Shown here: one piece after another, positions 52,101 through 55,100 of the stretch | Numbering within the stretch: position 1 is the stretch's first letter | Layout of the letters: every line of letters begins with the position of its first letter | NCBI RefSeq assembly: GCF_963678635.1 | Contig: NC_087068.1 | Span: 41,751,649 to 41,815,648 of the forward strand | Direction: 5' to 3' | Length of the DNA: 64,000 nucleotides | From: Symsagittifera roscoffensis | Taxonomy: Eukaryota > Xenacoelomorpha > Acoela > Convolutidae | The notes under the pieces: generated by a model | Databases searched by the model: none | Told to the model about the DNA's origin: nothing | Seen by the model: only the letters and a program-made list of their open reading frames with translations | Program-made: the position numbers and the translations under genes

Positions 52101-55100
52101 TTGATCCAGTTGAAATTGTTTTTAAAGTTTTTTTAGAACCATCTTGGGAATAAAAAATTCAAAAATAATGTTTTTTTAAATATTTTTCTCTAATCGTTTT
52201 ATAAAACAAAATAAGATAGCTCAGTATTTCTAAATCACTATTACTATCAAATATACTTAAAATTAAATTTTGTTCTTGTTTTTTTTCCACGCCAAAAAAC
52301 GACATTATTTTTGAAAAAAAAACACGAATGTCCTTGTTTTAGTTTAAAGTTGCATTTTTTGATGGTATAAACTTAACTGGTGTAAAATTATTTGAACTCA
52401 ACAAAAAACTTTACTGTCGATTTTTATTTTCAAAAATAATAAACAATCATTAAATATTATATCAAAAGCGAGGAAAAACTTGCGTTCCGATTTTTTGTGG
52501 AAATTTGTGCGTCTAGAAACAATTTCGAAATCATTGAAACTCACTTAGAATTTGAAAACTAGATTATACAAGTCAAACCACAAAAAACGGTAACATTTTT
52601 TCGTTTTTAACCCCTCCACGAGAAGCAGTCCATCCACGGGTGCGTTTTTCCAACGCAAAGTTGTTTTCTGCTATTACACAAAACGTAGTTGTTGGGCAAG
52701 TAAGAAATATTCAGTGAAATCCTTTCGATTGCAATTCGGATAGAAGTGAACGTTTTGAGAAAAAAAATTTCGCGGCGTAATTAAGACATTTCAACAGCAA
52801 AGAAATGTTGCTGGTAATAGATAAATTTCTAATTAAACATTATCAAACCTAATAATCAATTTTTAAGATACTTCTTAAAAAATAAAAAACTCAAAAAACT
52901 CAAATAAGTATAGCCGGTGCTGTGCAAGTAGTACAGAATTTTCAAACAACTGTATTAAAAGTAACAACAAAAAATATTATCTTTTTTCAAATTATCTTTT
53001 TTCAATATTTAATTTTTTTTTCAAAATATTAAAATAATAAATGATTCGACCCATTCTTTTGATTAGTTTTGGTACCTGATTTTGAGTGGATAACAGAAAA
53101 AAGCTAAAACAGACTCGAAGACAAAATTCCTGGGTATTTTCACTGATCAAAAATGTTTTTGAAAATTTTGCTTCTGGTTTCTTTTTCATTTTCTGCTTTT
53201 GCAATAATAACCGTGATCAGAACTTTCTGTGCTGATTGCCCAGCAAATAACTATCCTTGTTAAAATTCTAGTCTGCTCCTTTGTCGTATTATTGTTTACG
53301 CTTGACTCGGCGCAGCAAAAATTTTTCAGTTATATTAAACACGGATAGCTGGTGGGAGTCGAAGAAAAAAAATTTACGTTAGATTTAGTCAATAAATGCT
53401 AGAAAGAGCTATATATAGCGTTAAAATACTAGAAAAATTGAAGTTGAGCCCATCCTATTAGCTAGTTTTTTCTTATTTAATTTGAAAGTCGAATATATTC
53501 AGAACAGTTTCTCTTGACTCAGAGGTTTTTTTTCCGGTTCGTTTAAAAATCAATATCACGACCAACATCAGGGCTGTAATATGATACCACACTTGACCTT
53601 CAACGCATTTTCCTTGAGGCAGCCAAAATTGGGTTAAGGTCTTAAAAAAAGATCCAATTGCACAGTACTTTACCAATCTTCGAGAGTGATCGGAACAATT
53701 AGTTGCATTAATTTGCTCGATTCGTAAACGAACTTCTTATTTATCAATAACCTCTTTTGAATATGCTGACTGGCACTTGTAGTGTGCTGTGTGTCCAGTT
53801 AATGCTGGTGTCCTGGAACTGTTCGCTGGATATGAACACCATCTCCTTACTGTCGGGTCTCAACTCCATACTCTGGTTGCCCCATTCGTCAGTGACCAGT
53901 CGGTACTTGTTCAGGAAGTTTGCGTTGTAGTAGTCGAACTGAAAAGAACAACAAAGAGTACAACACTTTTTTTACCGACCAAATCGCAATAGTTTGAAGT
54001 TTTTGAACAACAACATGAACGGTAATAAATTTGAAACTAGATTAACGGTTATGATGAGTTAAATATATTTACATTTAAAAATTGAGCACCAAAAAACCCA
54101 AGTGAAAAACAAAATGATCGAGAATCGAATTTAGTACAAAACTTATAAAGTTTTAGCGCGATCTCATCCTCGTAAAATTCAGTTTCAATGTTTTTCCGAC
54201 CCCTGGCCACCCGAAGAAAGAGTCCAATTAAAACAAATAGTTTTAGAGGCAAAAATTTTGGTTTTTTAATCATTTGCAGTTTGCAAGCAAAAATTACTGA
54301 TTTTTAATTTAAAATTATGAGATTCACAATCATGATTGTATATGTTTTTAAATTTATAAATTTTTAAATTTAAAGAAAAAGGAATAGAAATTGAATTAAT
54401 TTTATTATCAAAACTAACGTTAATTTAAAATTATGAACAAAATTTAGCTTGTGAATAGAAGTCAATAGAAAAACCAATATTATGCTTTCCTCATTTTTTC
54501 ACTTGAAAAAGTGTCATTTTTTCATCATGCTTCTCTCAATTTTCCACGAACCAGACTTGTGATTTTTCAAATGGTCACACCATCTTGTCATTTGACATTA
54601 CTCCCTCACTTCTAAGAGTGACACTGCAGGTATAAACGGAAATACTTCAAAAGATGATCGGCTCAGATTTATTCAAGATGAGCGGAGGGGAGAGGAGAAA
54701 GGGATTGAGAGCGAGGAAGACAGCTCGACTATATGGGGTCATAAAGAAACTACTTAATCCATAATTACCTCCAGATCTCGATCGTATTTGTGCTTCATAT
54801 TCGCATCCTCCGTTTGATTGGCAATGTTCTGAAAAAAGTGTCAACAAATAATGAAAATAAACATGAAGTATGAAAAAAATGCTTGTTTTTTCGTTAAATA
54901 TAGCAGTATAATCGATTTCGCTGTTAGATTATATAGATCCGTTCTGGTAGGTGCTTTTCTGGATGAATCAAAACGTCAATCAATTGTTTCGCTTTTTGCA
55001 GACCCAAAGATTGTTTATACTTTGGATTTACTTTGGTTCTGATTACCAGGGAGCAGAAAAAAAAGTAAATTTTTGGCTTACAAATAGTAGTTTGAGCAAT